A stretch of 64,000 nt of DNA. It comes from Rhodoplanes sp046000175 (lineage in GTDB: Bacteria; Pseudomonadota; Alphaproteobacteria; Rhizobiales; Xanthobacteraceae). Position 1 is the stretch's first letter; every line of letters starts with the position of its first letter. The DNA is taken from assembly GCF_046000175.1 (NCBI RefSeq), contig NZ_JBEOMB010000010.1, positions 1 through 64,000 on the forward strand. The letters are read 5' to 3'. The notes beneath the pieces are model-generated. The model worked only from the letters and a program-made list of their open reading frames with translations, was not told where the DNA came from and ran no database searches. This document shows, piece after piece, positions 34,557 through 42,967 of the stretch. A program made the translations under genes and the position numbers.

Positions 34557-35597
34557 ATGACGTCCGAACTGCAGTCCTACACGGTCGACCCGGCCCGCGA
34601 GCCGGACGAGCGCGAGGACATCCGCAGGTTTCTCGCGACCTGCGGCCTGGACTACGAAGCCGGCGTCCAGGCCTTCGTGGTGTTCCGACGCGGCCATGCA
34701 CTCGTCGCGTGTGCCGGGCTGGAGAAGAACATCGTGAAGTGTGCGGCGATCACGCCTCAGCTTCGCGGCGAATCGCTCGGTCTGACCCTGCTGACCGAGA
34801 TCAGCCACGTGGCCCACGAGCGCGGCCACAGCCACCTGTTCCTCTACACCAAGCCCGACTGCGTCGACTTCTTCCGCGCCTGCGGCTTCTATCTGCTCGC
34901 CGAGGTGCCGGACCTCGTCGCCCTGATGGAGAACACGCCCATCGGGATTCGGACCTACTGCGATCGGCTGAAGCGGCTCCGCCGACCCGGCGCGAAAACC
35001 GGCGCCGTCGTGATGAACGCCAACCCGTTCACCCGCGGCCATCGTTATCTGGTCGAGCAGGCCGCCGCGGCCTGCGATTGGCTGCACGTCTTCGTCGTCG
35101 CCGAGGACGTGTCGCTGATCTCCTACCGCGACCGCTACGCGCTCGTCGCCGCCGGCATCGGCGACATCCCGCGCACCACGCTGCACCACGGCTCCGAATA
35201 CATGGTGTCGCGCGCCACCTTCTCGGCCTACTTCCTCAAGGAGAAGGGCCTGGTCGAGAACTGCTGCACGGCGATCGATCTCCTGATCTTCCGCGAGCAC
35301 ATCGCCCCGGCGCTCGGCATCACGCATCGCTTCGTCGGCACCGAGCCGTTCTGCCCGACCACCTTCAAGTACAACGCGGACATGCGTGAGTGGCTGATGG
35401 GCGACGTGTCGCCGATGCCGCCCGTCGAGATGGTCGAGATCGCCCGCACCGAATGCGACGCGACGCCGATCTCCGCCTCCGAGGTGCGCCGGCTGCTCGC
35501 CGCCGGCGACTTCGCCCACATCCGGCGGCTGGTGCCGCCCGCCACCCTGCAGCTCCTGGAAACCAAGTATCGCGCGCCGCGAACCTCCGCCGCCTGA
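34557..35597 (+). CDS. citC: [Citrate (pro-3S)-lyase] ligase CitC
   Basis: A 346-aa acetyl:thiol ligase that uses ATP to acetylate the prosthetic group of citrate lyase and so activates it. The N-terminal GNAT-like part (LRGESLGLTLLTEISH...HLFLYTKP) is followed by a nucleotidyltransferase core with GAVVMNANPFTRGHRYLVEQAA, the HxGH-like signature, and FVGTEPFCPTTFKYN. The C-terminus ISASEVRRLLAAGD is also typical. It lies 110 nt after the carrier gene and is followed by citD after 64 nt. Confidence 0.95.
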   Translation: MTSELQSYTVDPAREPDEREDIRRFLATCGLDYEAGVQAFVVFRRGHALVACAGLEKNIVKCAAITPQLRGESLGLTLLTEISHVAHERGHSHLFLYTKPDCVDFFRACGFYLLAEVPDLVALMENTPIGIRTYCDRLKRLRRPGAKTGAVVMNANPFTRGHRYLVEQAAAACDWLHVFVVAEDVSLISYRDRYALVAAGIGDIPRTTLHHGSEYMVSRATFSAYFLKEKGLVENCCTAIDLLIFREHIAPALGITHRFVGTEPFCPTTFKYNADMREWLMGDVSPMPPVEMVEIARTECDATPISASEVRRLLAAGDFAHIRRLVPPATLQLLETKYRAPRTSAA

Positions 35598-35661
35598 GGC
35601 CCGCCGCGGGCGCTCCCCCGCCGAAGGTCGCCGACGCCGCGCAACGCCGAAAGGACACCGC

Positions 35662-35955
35662 ATGAAGATCGTGAGAGAGGCCCTGGCCGGGACGCTCGAG
35701 TCGAGCGACCTGATGGTCAGGATATCGCCGCGCGAGGGCGAGCTCGCCGTCGTGCTGCAGAGCGAGGTCGTTCATCAGTTCGGCGCCCAGATCGAGGCGG
35801 TCGTGCGCGACTGCCTGGCCAAGCTCGGCATCGAGGAAGGCCTCGTGATGATCGAGGACAAGGGCGCGCTCGACTGCGTGATCGCGGCCCGCGTCCAGAC
35901 GGCGGTGTCGCGCGCCGTCGACGAATGGACGGCCGACTGGAGTGCCCTGTCATGA
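35662..35955 (+). CDS. citD: Citrate lyase acyl carrier protein (gamma subunit) CitD
   Basis: A 97-aa acyl carrier protein. The attachment serine S14 sits in AGTLESSD, the same position as in characterised CitD. It carries the 2'-(5''-triphosphoribosyl)-3'-dephospho-CoA group made by CitG and attached by CitX. Its stop overlaps the ATG of citE (ATGA), as expected for subunits made in fixed ratio. Confidence 0.94.
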   Translation: MKIVREALAGTLESSDLMVRISPREGELAVVLQSEVVHQFGAQIEAVVRDCLAKLGIEEGLVMIEDKGALDCVIAARVQTAVSRAVDEWTADWSALS

Positions 35956-36824
35956 CGCTTCGCCGCAGCATGCTGTTCCTGCCGGGCGCCAACGCCGCGA
36001 TGCTGTCGACGGCGTTCGTCTTCAAGCCGGACACCATCATGTTCGATCTCGAGGACGCCGTCTCGCTGCGCGAGAAGGACTCGGCGCGCCTCCTGGTGTT
36101 CCACGCCCTCCAGATGCCGGTGTACCGGACCATGGAGACGGCGGTGCGGATCAACCCGCTGTCGACGCCCTTCGGCCTGAAGGATCTGGAGGCGGTGGTG
36201 CGGGCCGGCGTCGACGTCGTGCGGCTGCCGAAGACCGACACGGCCGACGACGTCCACGCGCTGGAGGCCGAGGTCGAGCGCATCGAGCGCGCCTGCGGCC
36301 GCGAGGTCGGCTCGACCAAGCTGATGGCGGCGATCGAGAGCGCATCGGGCGTCGTCAACGCGGTCGCCATCGCCACCGCCTCGAAGCGGTTGGTCGGCAT
36401 CGCGCTCGCCGGCTTCGACTACGTGATGGACATGCAGACCGAGCGCGGCGACGGCACCGAGCTTTTCTACGCGCGCTGCGCCGTGCTCCATGCCGCCCGC
36501 TTCGCCAAGATCGACGCCTTCGACGTGGTCTACTCGGACGTCAACGACGACGACGGATTCCTGAAGGAGGTCGAGCTGATCAGGAAGCTCGGCTTCAACG
36601 GCAAGTCGCTGATCAATCCGCGCCAGATCGAGCTGCTGCACAACGCCTTCGCGCCCACCCAGGAGGAGGTCGACTACGCGCGCCGTGTCGTCGCGGCCGC
36701 CGAGAAGGGCGAGCAGCAGGGCCTCGGCGTGGTCTCGCTGAACGGCAAGATGATCGACGCCCCGGTGATCCAGCACGCGCGCGTGGTGCTGCAACGCGCC
36801 GCGGCCTCCGGCGTCCGGCAGTGA
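35952..36824 (+). CDS. citE: Citrate lyase beta subunit CitE
   Basis: A 290-aa TIM-barrel lyase subunit. The N-terminus RRSMLFLPGANAAML, then PDTIMFDLEDAV and VVRLPKTDTADDV are the CitE pattern. AAIESASGVVNAV and GFNGKSLINPRQIE follow. CitE cleaves citryl-ACP to acetyl-ACP and oxaloacetate. It overlaps citD by 4 nt and is 14 nt upstream of citF. Confidence 0.96.
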   Translation: MTLRRSMLFLPGANAAMLSTAFVFKPDTIMFDLEDAVSLREKDSARLLVFHALQMPVYRTMETAVRINPLSTPFGLKDLEAVVRAGVDVVRLPKTDTADDVHALEAEVERIERACGREVGSTKLMAAIESASGVVNAVAIATASKRLVGIALAGFDYVMDMQTERGDGTELFYARCAVLHAARFAKIDAFDVVYSDVNDDDGFLKEVELIRKLGFNGKSLINPRQIELLHNAFAPTQEEVDYARRVVAAAEKGEQQGLGVVSLNGKMIDAPVIQHARVVLQRAAASGVRQ

Positions 36825-36838
36825 GCGAGGACGAAGCC

Positions 36839-38359
36839 ATGACCCACACCATCCAGACCCGCCTCGCCGGTTTCGCCCCGCCGACCGGCGTCCCGCTCTT
36901 CGGCGGCGTCGCCGCCGCCGCGCCCTGGCTCGCCGATCGCGAGGAAAAGCACGGCCGCAAGCTGGCGACGTCGCTCGAGGACGCGATCCGCGCCTCCGGC
37001 CTGAAGAACGGGATGACCATCTCGTTCCACCACGCCTTCCGCGAAGGCGATCAGACGATCAACTTCGTCGTCGCCAAGCTCGCCGAGATGGGATTTCGCG
37101 ACCTCACGCTCGCGCCGTCGTCGCTGCTGTCGTGCAACACGCCGCTCATCGAGCACATCCGGTCCGGCGTCATTCGGCGGATCTTCACCTCCGGCATGCG
37201 CGGCAAGCTCGCCGAGGCGATCTCCAACGGCCTGATGGACGAGCCGATCAACATCCATTCGCATGGCGGCCGGGTTCATCTGATGGACCGCGGCGAGATC
37301 GCGATCGACGTCGCCTTCCTGGGCGTCTCCACGGCCGATCCGTTCGGCAACGCCAATGCGGTGTCGGGCAAGTCGCGCTGCGGCTCGCTCGGCTACGCCA
37401 TGGTCGACGCCGCCCGCGCCAAGACCGTGATCTTGCTCGCCGAGGAGATCGTCGCCTATCCCAACGCCCCGGCCTCGATCCGTCAGGATCAGGTCGATCT
37501 CGTCGTCAAGGTCGACCAGATCGGCGACCCGGCCAAGATCTCGGTCGGCGCGGCGCGCATCACCTCGAATCCGCGCGAACTGTTGATCGCGCGCTGGGCC
37601 GCCGACGTGATGGAGCACGCCGGCTATTTCGAGGACGGCTTCTCGATGCAGACCGGCACGGGCGGCTCGGCCACCGCCACGGCCCGCTTCCTCGAGCAGA
37701 AGATGCGCCGCAAGGGCATCAAGGCGGGCTTCGCGCTCGGCGGCATCACCGGCTCGATCGTCGACCTGCACGAGAAGGGGCTCGTCGGCCGCATCCTCGA
37801 CACCCAGAGCTTCGACGCGGTCGCCGCCGCCTCGCTAGGCAAGAACCCCGAGCACCTGGAGATCTCGACCAACACCTACGCCAATCTGACCGCCAAGGCC
37901 GCCTCGGTCGATCAGGTCGACATGGTGATCCTGTCGGCGCTGGAGATCGATCTCGACTTCAACGTCAACGTGATCACGGGCTCGGACGGCGTCATGCGCG
38001 GCGCCTCCGGCGGACACTCCGACACGGCGGCCGGCGCGTCGCTGCCGATCGTCGTCGGCCCGCTGATCCGCTCGCGCATCCCGACCGTGGTCGAGCGTTG
38101 CACCACCGTGGTGACGCCGGGCGAGACGATCGGCGTGCTGGTCACGGATCACGGCATCGCCGTCAATCCGCGGCGGCCCGATGTCGCCGAGCGGCTGAAG
38201 GCGGCCGGCCTGCCGGTCACCACGATCGAGGATCTCTACGCCCGCGCGTGCTCGTTGACCGGCAAGCCGCAGCCGATCGCGTTCCTCGACAAGGTCGTCG
38301 GCATCATCCGCTACCGCGACGGCTCGGTGATCGACGTCGTCCGCCAGGTGAAGGGATGA
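36839..38359 (+). CDS. citF: Citrate lyase alpha subunit CitF
   Basis: A 506-aa citrate:acetyl-ACP transferase subunit. The segments SGLKNGMTISFHHAFREGD, TSGMRGKLAEAISNGLMD and NIHSHGGRVHLM identify the CitF family. FDFNVNVITGS-like residues (DLDFNVNVITGSDGVM) and SGGHSDTAAGA are also conserved. It exchanges the acetyl group on the ACP for citrate. It overlaps citX by 4 nt, consistent with one operon. Confidence 0.96.
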   Translation: MTHTIQTRLAGFAPPTGVPLFGGVAAAAPWLADREEKHGRKLATSLEDAIRASGLKNGMTISFHHAFREGDQTINFVVAKLAEMGFRDLTLAPSSLLSCNTPLIEHIRSGVIRRIFTSGMRGKLAEAISNGLMDEPINIHSHGGRVHLMDRGEIAIDVAFLGVSTADPFGNANAVSGKSRCGSLGYAMVDAARAKTVILLAEEIVAYPNAPASIRQDQVDLVVKVDQIGDPAKISVGAARITSNPRELLIARWAADVMEHAGYFEDGFSMQTGTGGSATATARFLEQKMRRKGIKAGFALGGITGSIVDLHEKGLVGRILDTQSFDAVAAASLGKNPEHLEISTNTYANLTAKAASVDQVDMVILSALEIDLDFNVNVITGSDGVMRGASGGHSDTAAGASLPIVVGPLIRSRIPTVVERCTTVVTPGETIGVLVTDHGIAVNPRRPDVAERLKAAGLPVTTIEDLYARACSLTGKPQPIAFLDKVVGIIRYRDGSVIDVVRQVKG

Positions 38360-38928
38360 CGCGCGACGCGAAGACTCTCGCGGCGGACGATCGTCGGGCC
38401 GGTCCGGCCGTGACGATCGAGGCGATGCTGGCGGCGCGCGAGCGCCGCGTCGCCCGCCGTCGCGATGCCTTCGCGGCCCGGCCCGACGTGTCGCTCGTCA
38501 CGCTCTCGGTGGTGATGCCGGGGCCGGTGAAGGATTCTCAGCTGAGCCGGACGGCGGCGGCCGCCGCGCATGCGGCGCTGGAGCGGCTGTTCGCCGCCCG
38601 CGGCTTCACGACGACGACGCTCGCAGCGGAAACCGGCCCGACCGGGCCGGAGGCGCTGATCGCGGTCGCGGCCGATCCGCGCGCCCTCAAGCGGGCGCTG
38701 GTCGAGCTGGAGGAGCTGCATCCGCTCGGCCGCCTGTGGGACCTCGACGTCGCCGCGCCCGGCGACCGGGCCGTGTCGCGCCGCGACCTCGGCCTGCCGC
38801 CGCGGCGTTGCCTCGTCTGCGACGCTCCGGCGCATGCGTGCGCCCGCTCGCGTGCGCATCCGCTCGATGCGCTGCTGACCGCGATGGAGGAGAGGGTCGA
38901 TGCCTGGCTCTGCTGTCCGGTCGACTGA
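38356..38928 (+). CDS. citX: Apo-citrate lyase phosphoribosyl-dephospho-CoA transferase CitX
   Basis: A 190-aa enzyme that attaches the prosthetic group to Ser14 of CitD. The family motif HPLGRLWDLDV is present, followed by the C-terminal CxxC-containing segment PPRRCLVCDAPAHACARSR. VVMPGPVKDS matches the N-terminal part. A large palindromic repeat separates it from citG, the only break in an otherwise tightly packed operon. Confidence 0.92.
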   Translation: MTRDAKTLAADDRRAGPAVTIEAMLAARERRVARRRDAFAARPDVSLVTLSVVMPGPVKDSQLSRTAAAAAHAALERLFAARGFTTTTLAAETGPTGPEALIAVAADPRALKRALVELEELHPLGRLWDLDVAAPGDRAVSRRDLGLPPRRCLVCDAPAHACARSRAHPLDALLTAMEERVDAWLCCPVD

Positions 38929-38963
38929 CACGATGCCTGGTGAACAAGCCGGAGCCGCCGAAT

Positions 38964-39043
38964 TCCGCTCATCCCCGCGCAGGCGGGGATCCAGGGCCCA
39001 GGGGTGCGGCCCCTGGGTCCCCGCCTGCGCGGGGACGAGCGGA
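38964..39043. repeat. Dispersed palindrome with TCCGCTC/GAGCGGA ends, copy 2, between citX and citG
   Basis: A nearly perfect 80-bp inverted repeat starting TCCGCTCATCCCCGCGCAGG and ending in its complement. Its right end runs into the GGAGAG ribosome-binding site of citG. Read through in frame it would give an odd Arg-rich segment with PACAGTSG, the usual translation of such repeats. Confidence 0.78.
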
Positions 39044-39049
39044 GAGACT

Positions 39050-39940
39050 GTGGCTCGCCTCGCCGGCTCGCTCGCCGATCTCGTCGTCGAGGCGCTGCTA
39101 CGCGAGGTGTGGCTGACGCCGAAGCCCGGCCTCGTCGACCGCCGCAACACCGGCTCGCATCGCGACATGGACGTCGCGACCTTCGAGCGTTCGGCGGCGG
39201 CGCTGCGCCCCGGCTTCGCAGAGTTCGTGATGCTCGGGATCGAATGCGCCGCCGTGCCGGCCGATGCCGTGCTCGCGCTGGCGCGTCCCGCCGGCCTCGC
39301 CTGCGAGCGGGCGATGCTGTCCGCGAGCGGCGGCGTCAACACCCACAAGGGCAGCATCTTCGCGTTCGGGCTGCTGCTCACCGCTGTCGGCCGGCTGTGG
39401 GCCTCCGGTGATCCGGCCGCGGATCCGATCGACGCCGACGCCGTCTGCGACGAGGTCGCCCGCATCGCCGACGGCATCGTCGCCCGCGAGCTGCGGCGGC
39501 CGGGCGAGCCGCGCACCGCCGGCGAACGGCTCTTTCAGGCGCACGGCCTGACCGGTGCGCGCGGCGAGGCGGAATCCGGTTTTGCCACGGTGCGGCACGG
39601 CGCCCTGCCGGTGCTCGAACGTGCGCTTTCCGACGGCCACGCGGAGGACACGGCATTCGCCGCCGCCTTCCTGCATCTCCTCGCCCGCAACGCCGACACC
39701 AACCTGGCGGCCCGCGGCGGCATCGCGGGGCTGCGCTTCGCCCGCGCCGAGGCGGCACGCGTCGAGCGGGCCGGCGGCGTCGCGGCGCGCGATTTCGTCG
39801 CCCGCATGGAGGCGCTGGACGACGCCTTCATCGGCAGGAATCTCAGCCCGGGTGGCAGCGCCGACCTGCTCGCCGTCACCTGGGCGCTGCATCGGCTCCC
39901 CCGTCTTCTGCGCAGCGGCCCGGCGCTGCGCTCGTATTGA
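39050..39940 (+). CDS. citG: Triphosphoribosyl-dephospho-CoA synthase CitG
   Basis: A 296-aa enzyme that joins ATP and 3-dephospho-CoA to make the citrate-lyase prosthetic group precursor. TPKPGLVDRRNTGSHRDMD and the GGVNTHKGSIFAFG segment are the CitG/MdcB signatures. The open frame extends back to 38900, but that stretch is the palindromic repeat. The GTG at 39050, preceded by GGAGAG, gives the normal family length. It closes the operon. No oxaloacetate decarboxylase genes follow. Confidence 0.92.
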   Translation: MARLAGSLADLVVEALLREVWLTPKPGLVDRRNTGSHRDMDVATFERSAAALRPGFAEFVMLGIECAAVPADAVLALARPAGLACERAMLSASGGVNTHKGSIFAFGLLLTAVGRLWASGDPAADPIDADAVCDEVARIADGIVARELRRPGEPRTAGERLFQAHGLTGARGEAESGFATVRHGALPVLERALSDGHAEDTAFAAAFLHLLARNADTNLAARGGIAGLRFARAEAARVERAGGVAARDFVARMEALDDAFIGRNLSPGGSADLLAVTWALHRLPRLLRSGPALRSY

Positions 39941-40004
39941 AGCGGTCGCCCGGCCCGCCTATTGTCCGGGCGGGCGTCCGCCCGACGGATCAAGGCCTTC
40001 GGAG

Positions 40005-40589
40005 ATGATCGCGTTCCTCTCGGGAGGCACCCGGGACATTCTCGTGCAGGCTGCGAGTCGCCTCGATCTCGTACTCGTGCCGGGATTCAAGGATTCGGGC
40101 CCCGAGCATTGGCAGAGCCTCTGGCAGGACGGCCTTCCGATCTTTCAGCGCATCGCCCAGAAGCGGTGGGACGACCCCGACATCGAGCTGTGGATCGCAG
40201 CCATCCTGCGCCTGCTCGGCGAGCGGCGGCGGCCGGCCGTGCTGATCGGCCACTCGCTCGGCGCACTGGCCGCCGCGTGCGTCGCCGGTGACCGCCATCC
40301 GCAGGTCGCCGGGCTGATGCTCGTCGCCCCCGCCGAGCCGAGCCGCTTCGAGGCGGAGGAGCGCGTGCCCGACGGGCCGCTCGGCGTCCCGGCCCTGGTG
40401 GTGGTCAGCCACAACGACCCGGTGATGCGGTTTTCCCGCGCCGAGCACTGGATCCGCACCTGGAGCGCCGTGCCGGCCGATCTCGGCGAGGCGGGTCACA
40501 TCAACGCCGAGGCGGGGTTCGGCCCCTGGCCGCACGGGCTCGATCTGCTCGCCGCCCTCACCGGCATGGTGCGATTTTCGCCCGGGTGA
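40005..40589 (+). CDS. RBBP9/YdeN-family alpha/beta serine hydrolase
   Basis: A 194-aa cytoplasmic hydrolase. LVPGFKDSGPEHWQSLWQ is the RBBP9/YdeN N-terminus. The nucleophile Ser is in IGHSLGALAA, the acid in VVSHNDPVM and the catalytic His in EAGHINAEAGFGPWP. The natural substrate of this family is unknown. The gene starts 64 nt after citG, but there is no functional link to citrate metabolism that I can see. Confidence 0.85.
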   Translation: MIAFLSGGTRDILVQAASRLDLVLVPGFKDSGPEHWQSLWQDGLPIFQRIAQKRWDDPDIELWIAAILRLLGERRRPAVLIGHSLGALAAACVAGDRHPQVAGLMLVAPAEPSRFEAEERVPDGPLGVPALVVVSHNDPVMRFSRAEHWIRTWSAVPADLGEAGHINAEAGFGPWPHGLDLLAALTGMVRFSPG

Positions 40590-40757
40590 CGCTCCAGTGT
40601 GGCGACGGCTATAACACCTCCAATCGAGGGCTCGCATTTCGACCTTGGCGTGATCCGACCGCGAACCGCCCGCGTATCCCGACGGGGCTCGCGCGCGTTC
40701 CTTCTCGCGCCGCGTCGGGCGGATCGGCACGATGTCTTTCGGGATGGTGGTGCGCCC

Positions 40758-41828
40758 ATGACACCGATGACCCATCACGAGATCCTGCGGCTCGTCGCGC
40801 CGTTCACGCGGCGCGGACTGCGCCTCGACACGGCCGCGAGCGACCGCCAGGCGCGCCGTCTGGTGTTCGTGCCGCAGCCCCCCGCGCCGGGCGCGGAGGA
40901 CGCCGATACGCCGACGTCCCCCGCGGACCGTTCCAGCGAACGCATCACCATTGTGCTCGACGCCCCCGAGACCGCCGAGGCGCCGTGGCGCCTTACCCGC
41001 GTGCTCGACGATCCGGCCGGCGTCACGGCGCGGCTCGAGATCGAAGGTCGCGATCTCGATGCGCTGCTCGACCGACTCGCTGCGGTCGCGCCGGAGCGGC
41101 ATGTCTGCACCGGCGCCGGCTGGGTGGTCGGGATGAGCTGGCGCGTCGATCCGTCCGACGGCGCGGCGGACGCGCTGGTGCTCACCGACGGTATCGCTCG
41201 GCTCGGTGACGAGGTGCTCGGCGACGTGGTGCTGACGCTGAAGATGCCGGCGCTCCGGCGCTACCTCGCCGACCTCGAGATCACTACGGTCGACGGCGGC
41301 CGGCTCGATCTCACCGAGGATCTGCTCGCCGTGCTCGGCACCGACTGGTCGACGCTGCGGCGCAACGGCCACAGATGGATCGGCACCCTGAAGCCGCACG
41401 GCCGCGAGCCCGGCCGCAGCCGCGCCGCCGAGGCCGCGCTGACGACGGGCGCCGCGCATCTCGCCCGCACGCTCGCCGAGCCGCCGAGCCGGTTTCATGC
41501 GCGACTCTACCGGGCGCGATGGGGCGTGGTGCTGCGCCGCGCCGTGCCGCTGCTGGTCAGCCTCGCTCTGCTGATCGGCACGCTGTTCCTCTCCAAGCTC
41601 GAGCTCGACCAGAACTCCGGCCTGTGGATGGCGCTGTTCCATGCGCCGCCCCTGATGCTGGTCGCCTTCTTCTGCTTCCGCGAGATTCCGCGCATCGAGA
41701 TCCCGCCGCTGCCGCGCGTTTCCGCGACGGCGACGTGGCGGCCCCGGGCCGACACGGGGGGCGGCGCGGGTGCCGGGCTCGACGCCGGCTCCGCGGCGTC
41801 GACGGCGCCCGAAGCGTCGCGCGGCTGA
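40758..41828 (+). CDS. Membrane protein of unknown function in a MoxR/VWA operon
   Basis: A protein of about 356 aa. The N-terminal two thirds are soluble and rich in acidic residues and mixed alpha/beta sequence, with no motif I can name. Two hydrophobic segments follow near residues 262-282 (AVPLLVSLALLIGTLFLS) and 293-311 (MALFHAPPLMLVAFFCF). The C-terminus is Gly/Ala-rich. The ATG at 40758 is chosen; 40767 is also possible. It is 17 nt upstream of the MoxR gene, so it is probably part of the same complex or system, perhaps anchoring it at the membrane. Confidence 0.6.
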   Translation: MTPMTHHEILRLVAPFTRRGLRLDTAASDRQARRLVFVPQPPAPGAEDADTPTSPADRSSERITIVLDAPETAEAPWRLTRVLDDPAGVTARLEIEGRDLDALLDRLAAVAPERHVCTGAGWVVGMSWRVDPSDGAADALVLTDGIARLGDEVLGDVVLTLKMPALRRYLADLEITTVDGGRLDLTEDLLAVLGTDWSTLRRNGHRWIGTLKPHGREPGRSRAAEAALTTGAAHLARTLAEPPSRFHARLYRARWGVVLRRAVPLLVSLALLIGTLFLSKLELDQNSGLWMALFHAPPLMLVAFFCFREIPRIEIPPLPRVSATATWRPRADTGGGAGAGLDAGSAASTAPEASRG

Positions 41829-41845
41829 GCGGGCGGTCCGGACCC

Positions 41846-42967
41846 ATGCACGGCAATCCGCTGAACCTTCCGCCGGTCTCGATCGCCGCCGCAAAGGCGG
41901 CGTTGATCGAGCAGTTCGCCGACCCGGTGCTGCGGCGGCGCGCCTCGATGCTGTGGGGCACGCGGGGCGTCGGAAAATCGTCGATCGTCCGTCAGGTCGC
42001 GGCGCATTTCGGCGTGCCGCTGGTCGACCTGCGGCTCACGACGATCGAGCCGGTCGACATCCGCGGCGCCATCTTCGCCGACGACACGCTGGCCAAGACC
42101 GTGTGGTTCCCGCCCGAGTTCCTGCCCGGCGCCGACCAGCCGGACGGCATCTTGTTCCTCGACGAGCTGACTGCGGCCGACCAGCGGCTCCAGATCTCGG
42201 CCTACTCGCTGATCCTCGACCGTCGGGTCGGCAACTACCGCCTGCCGGACGGCTGGCTCGTCGTCGCTGCCGGCAATGCGAGCTTCCACGGCGCGGTCAG
42301 TCACGACATGGGCACGGCGCTCGCCGACCGCATGTTCCACTTCAACATCCAGACCGTCATCGACGCCTTCCTGGCCTATGCGATCGAGCACCGCTTCGCG
42401 CCCGAGGTGATGGCGTATCTGAAGGTCCGCCCTGACAAGCTCGACGACACCCAGGCGCAGCTCGCCGCCGACCATCTGGTCGGCGCCAGCCCGCGCGGCT
42501 GGGAGGACATCTCCAACGTGCTCAACTCCGGCCTCTCCGAAGCGGGCCGGCGGCTGTTCGTGCAGGGCCGCATCGGCGCCGCCAACGCGGCCGAGTTCTT
42601 CGGCGTGCTGCGCGAGATTTCGGCCGGCGCCGACGTGGTGCGGCTGCTCGCCGCCGCGCCCGGCGCCGAGACGGCGGCGCTGCTGCCGAAGACGCTCGAC
42701 GGGCTCTATGGCCTGATCTACGGCCTCCTGGCCGCGGCGACCGACACCGTCGCGATGGCCCGCGCCGTCGCCATCGTCGAGCAGCTTCCGGACATCCGCG
42801 GGCCGGTGCCGCTGCCGATCCGCGAGGCGCAGACGCTCGCCATGGAGCTCCTGATGCAGAAGGCGCTCGCCGACGGCACCGAGGGCGCGATCCTGGCGAG
42901 CGAAGCCTATCGCCGCTACGACGCGCGCCGCGAGGACGAGCGGCGCCGCGACGGCGAGGGCCGATGA
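41846..42967 (+). CDS. MoxR-type AAA+ ATPase
   Basis: A 373-aa AAA+ protein. Walker A is GTRGVGKSSI, Walker B is ILFLDELTAAD, and the sensor-1 region reads VVAAGNASFH. DMGTALADRMFHF matches the arginine-finger region of the MoxR group. MoxR ATPases act as chaperones that remodel or activate partners, usually together with a von Willebrand A protein. Its stop overlaps the start of the VWA gene (ATGA), which supports a direct partnership. Confidence 0.85.
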   Translation: MHGNPLNLPPVSIAAAKAALIEQFADPVLRRRASMLWGTRGVGKSSIVRQVAAHFGVPLVDLRLTTIEPVDIRGAIFADDTLAKTVWFPPEFLPGADQPDGILFLDELTAADQRLQISAYSLILDRRVGNYRLPDGWLVVAAGNASFHGAVSHDMGTALADRMFHFNIQTVIDAFLAYAIEHRFAPEVMAYLKVRPDKLDDTQAQLAADHLVGASPRGWEDISNVLNSGLSEAGRRLFVQGRIGAANAAEFFGVLREISAGADVVRLLAAAPGAETAALLPKTLDGLYGLIYGLLAAATDTVAMARAVAIVEQLPDIRGPVPLPIREAQTLAMELLMQKALADGTEGAILASEAYRRYDARREDERRRDGEGR

